From the NCBI GenBank assembly GCA_030248295.1, contig JASANH010000626.1:2232001-2296000 (forward strand): a stretch of 64,000 nt of DNA, given 5' to 3'. The DNA is from Mesodorylaimus sp. YZB2_4. Lineage: Eukaryota; Nematoda; Enoplea; Dorylaimida; Dorylaimidae. The notes under the pieces were generated by a model. That model worked only from the letters and a program-made list of their open reading frames with translations. It did no database searches and had not been told where the DNA came from. Positions 63,946 to 64,000 of this stretch are shown one piece after another. The position numbers and the translations under genes are program-made. The stretch's first letter is position 1. Each line of letters opens with the position of its first letter.

Positions 63946-64000
63946 TTTAGGATTGACGATCAGACGATAGAGAGTGAGTATGTAACACAAGCTACTGAGT

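Larger units (their letters stand above)
61901..64000. other. Upstream of PAM: no gene seen, repeats
   Basis: PAM promoter should lie just right of 61900. Beyond that: a MITE at 62472-62831, a family B copy split by an insertion (63213-63790) and a MITE remnant (63866-63945). 61950-62470 and 62835-63210 contain nothing I can identify. Confidence 0.55.

Overview
This is animal nuclear DNA from an invertebrate. The genes have many introns (usually about 50-70 bases) with GT..AG borders, and their products are animal-specific: sequestosome-1/p62, an arrestin-domain protein, RNF213, DEG/ENaC-like channels, a C-type lectin/mucin, SMPD4, PRRC1 and a bifunctional peptide-amidating enzyme (PAM). GC content is moderate and the spaces between genes are full of small DNA transposons. 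I cannot name the phylum; a protostome with a compact genome fits. No bacterial operon, CRISPR array or rRNA gene is present.

Layout. 1-919 (+): 3' end of sequestosome-1. 1596-3712 (-): a complete arrestin-domain gene, tail-to-tail with it. 5463-34575 (+): a complete RNF213 orthologue of about 64 exons and about 5,070 codons. Its first intron (5.2 kb) holds a 10-bp satellite. 34576-36640: repeat graveyard. 36690-43060 (-): two copies of a DEG/ENaC-like gene, each preceded by the 3' end of a mucin exon; a dead mariner and a small transposon inserted into the copy at 36.7-39.0 kb. 43507-48843 (-): C-type lectin domain plus a mucin stalk built of 51-bp repeats. 49404-51827 (-) SMPD4 and 52079-54117 (+) PRRC1, head to head. 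54356-61900 (-): PAM, 18 exons, with a 976-bp Mutator-like element in an intron. 61901-64000: repeats only.

RNF213 is the centre of the window. CBM20-like region, stalk, AAA3 and AAA4 ATPase motifs, RING region, RZ finger and C-terminal domain can all be followed in order. Four things stand out: an in-frame TGA where vertebrate RNF213 has Trp, just before AAA3; a RING with lost zinc ligands beside an intact RZ finger; an embedded UBA-like segment; and a four-cysteine insertion before AAA3.

The genes do not form an operon. p62 and RNF213 both act on ubiquitin and autophagy, so their proximity is worth noting, but nothing in the sequence shows co-regulation. Splice coordinates were read by eye and checked by codon phase; errors of a few bases are possible.
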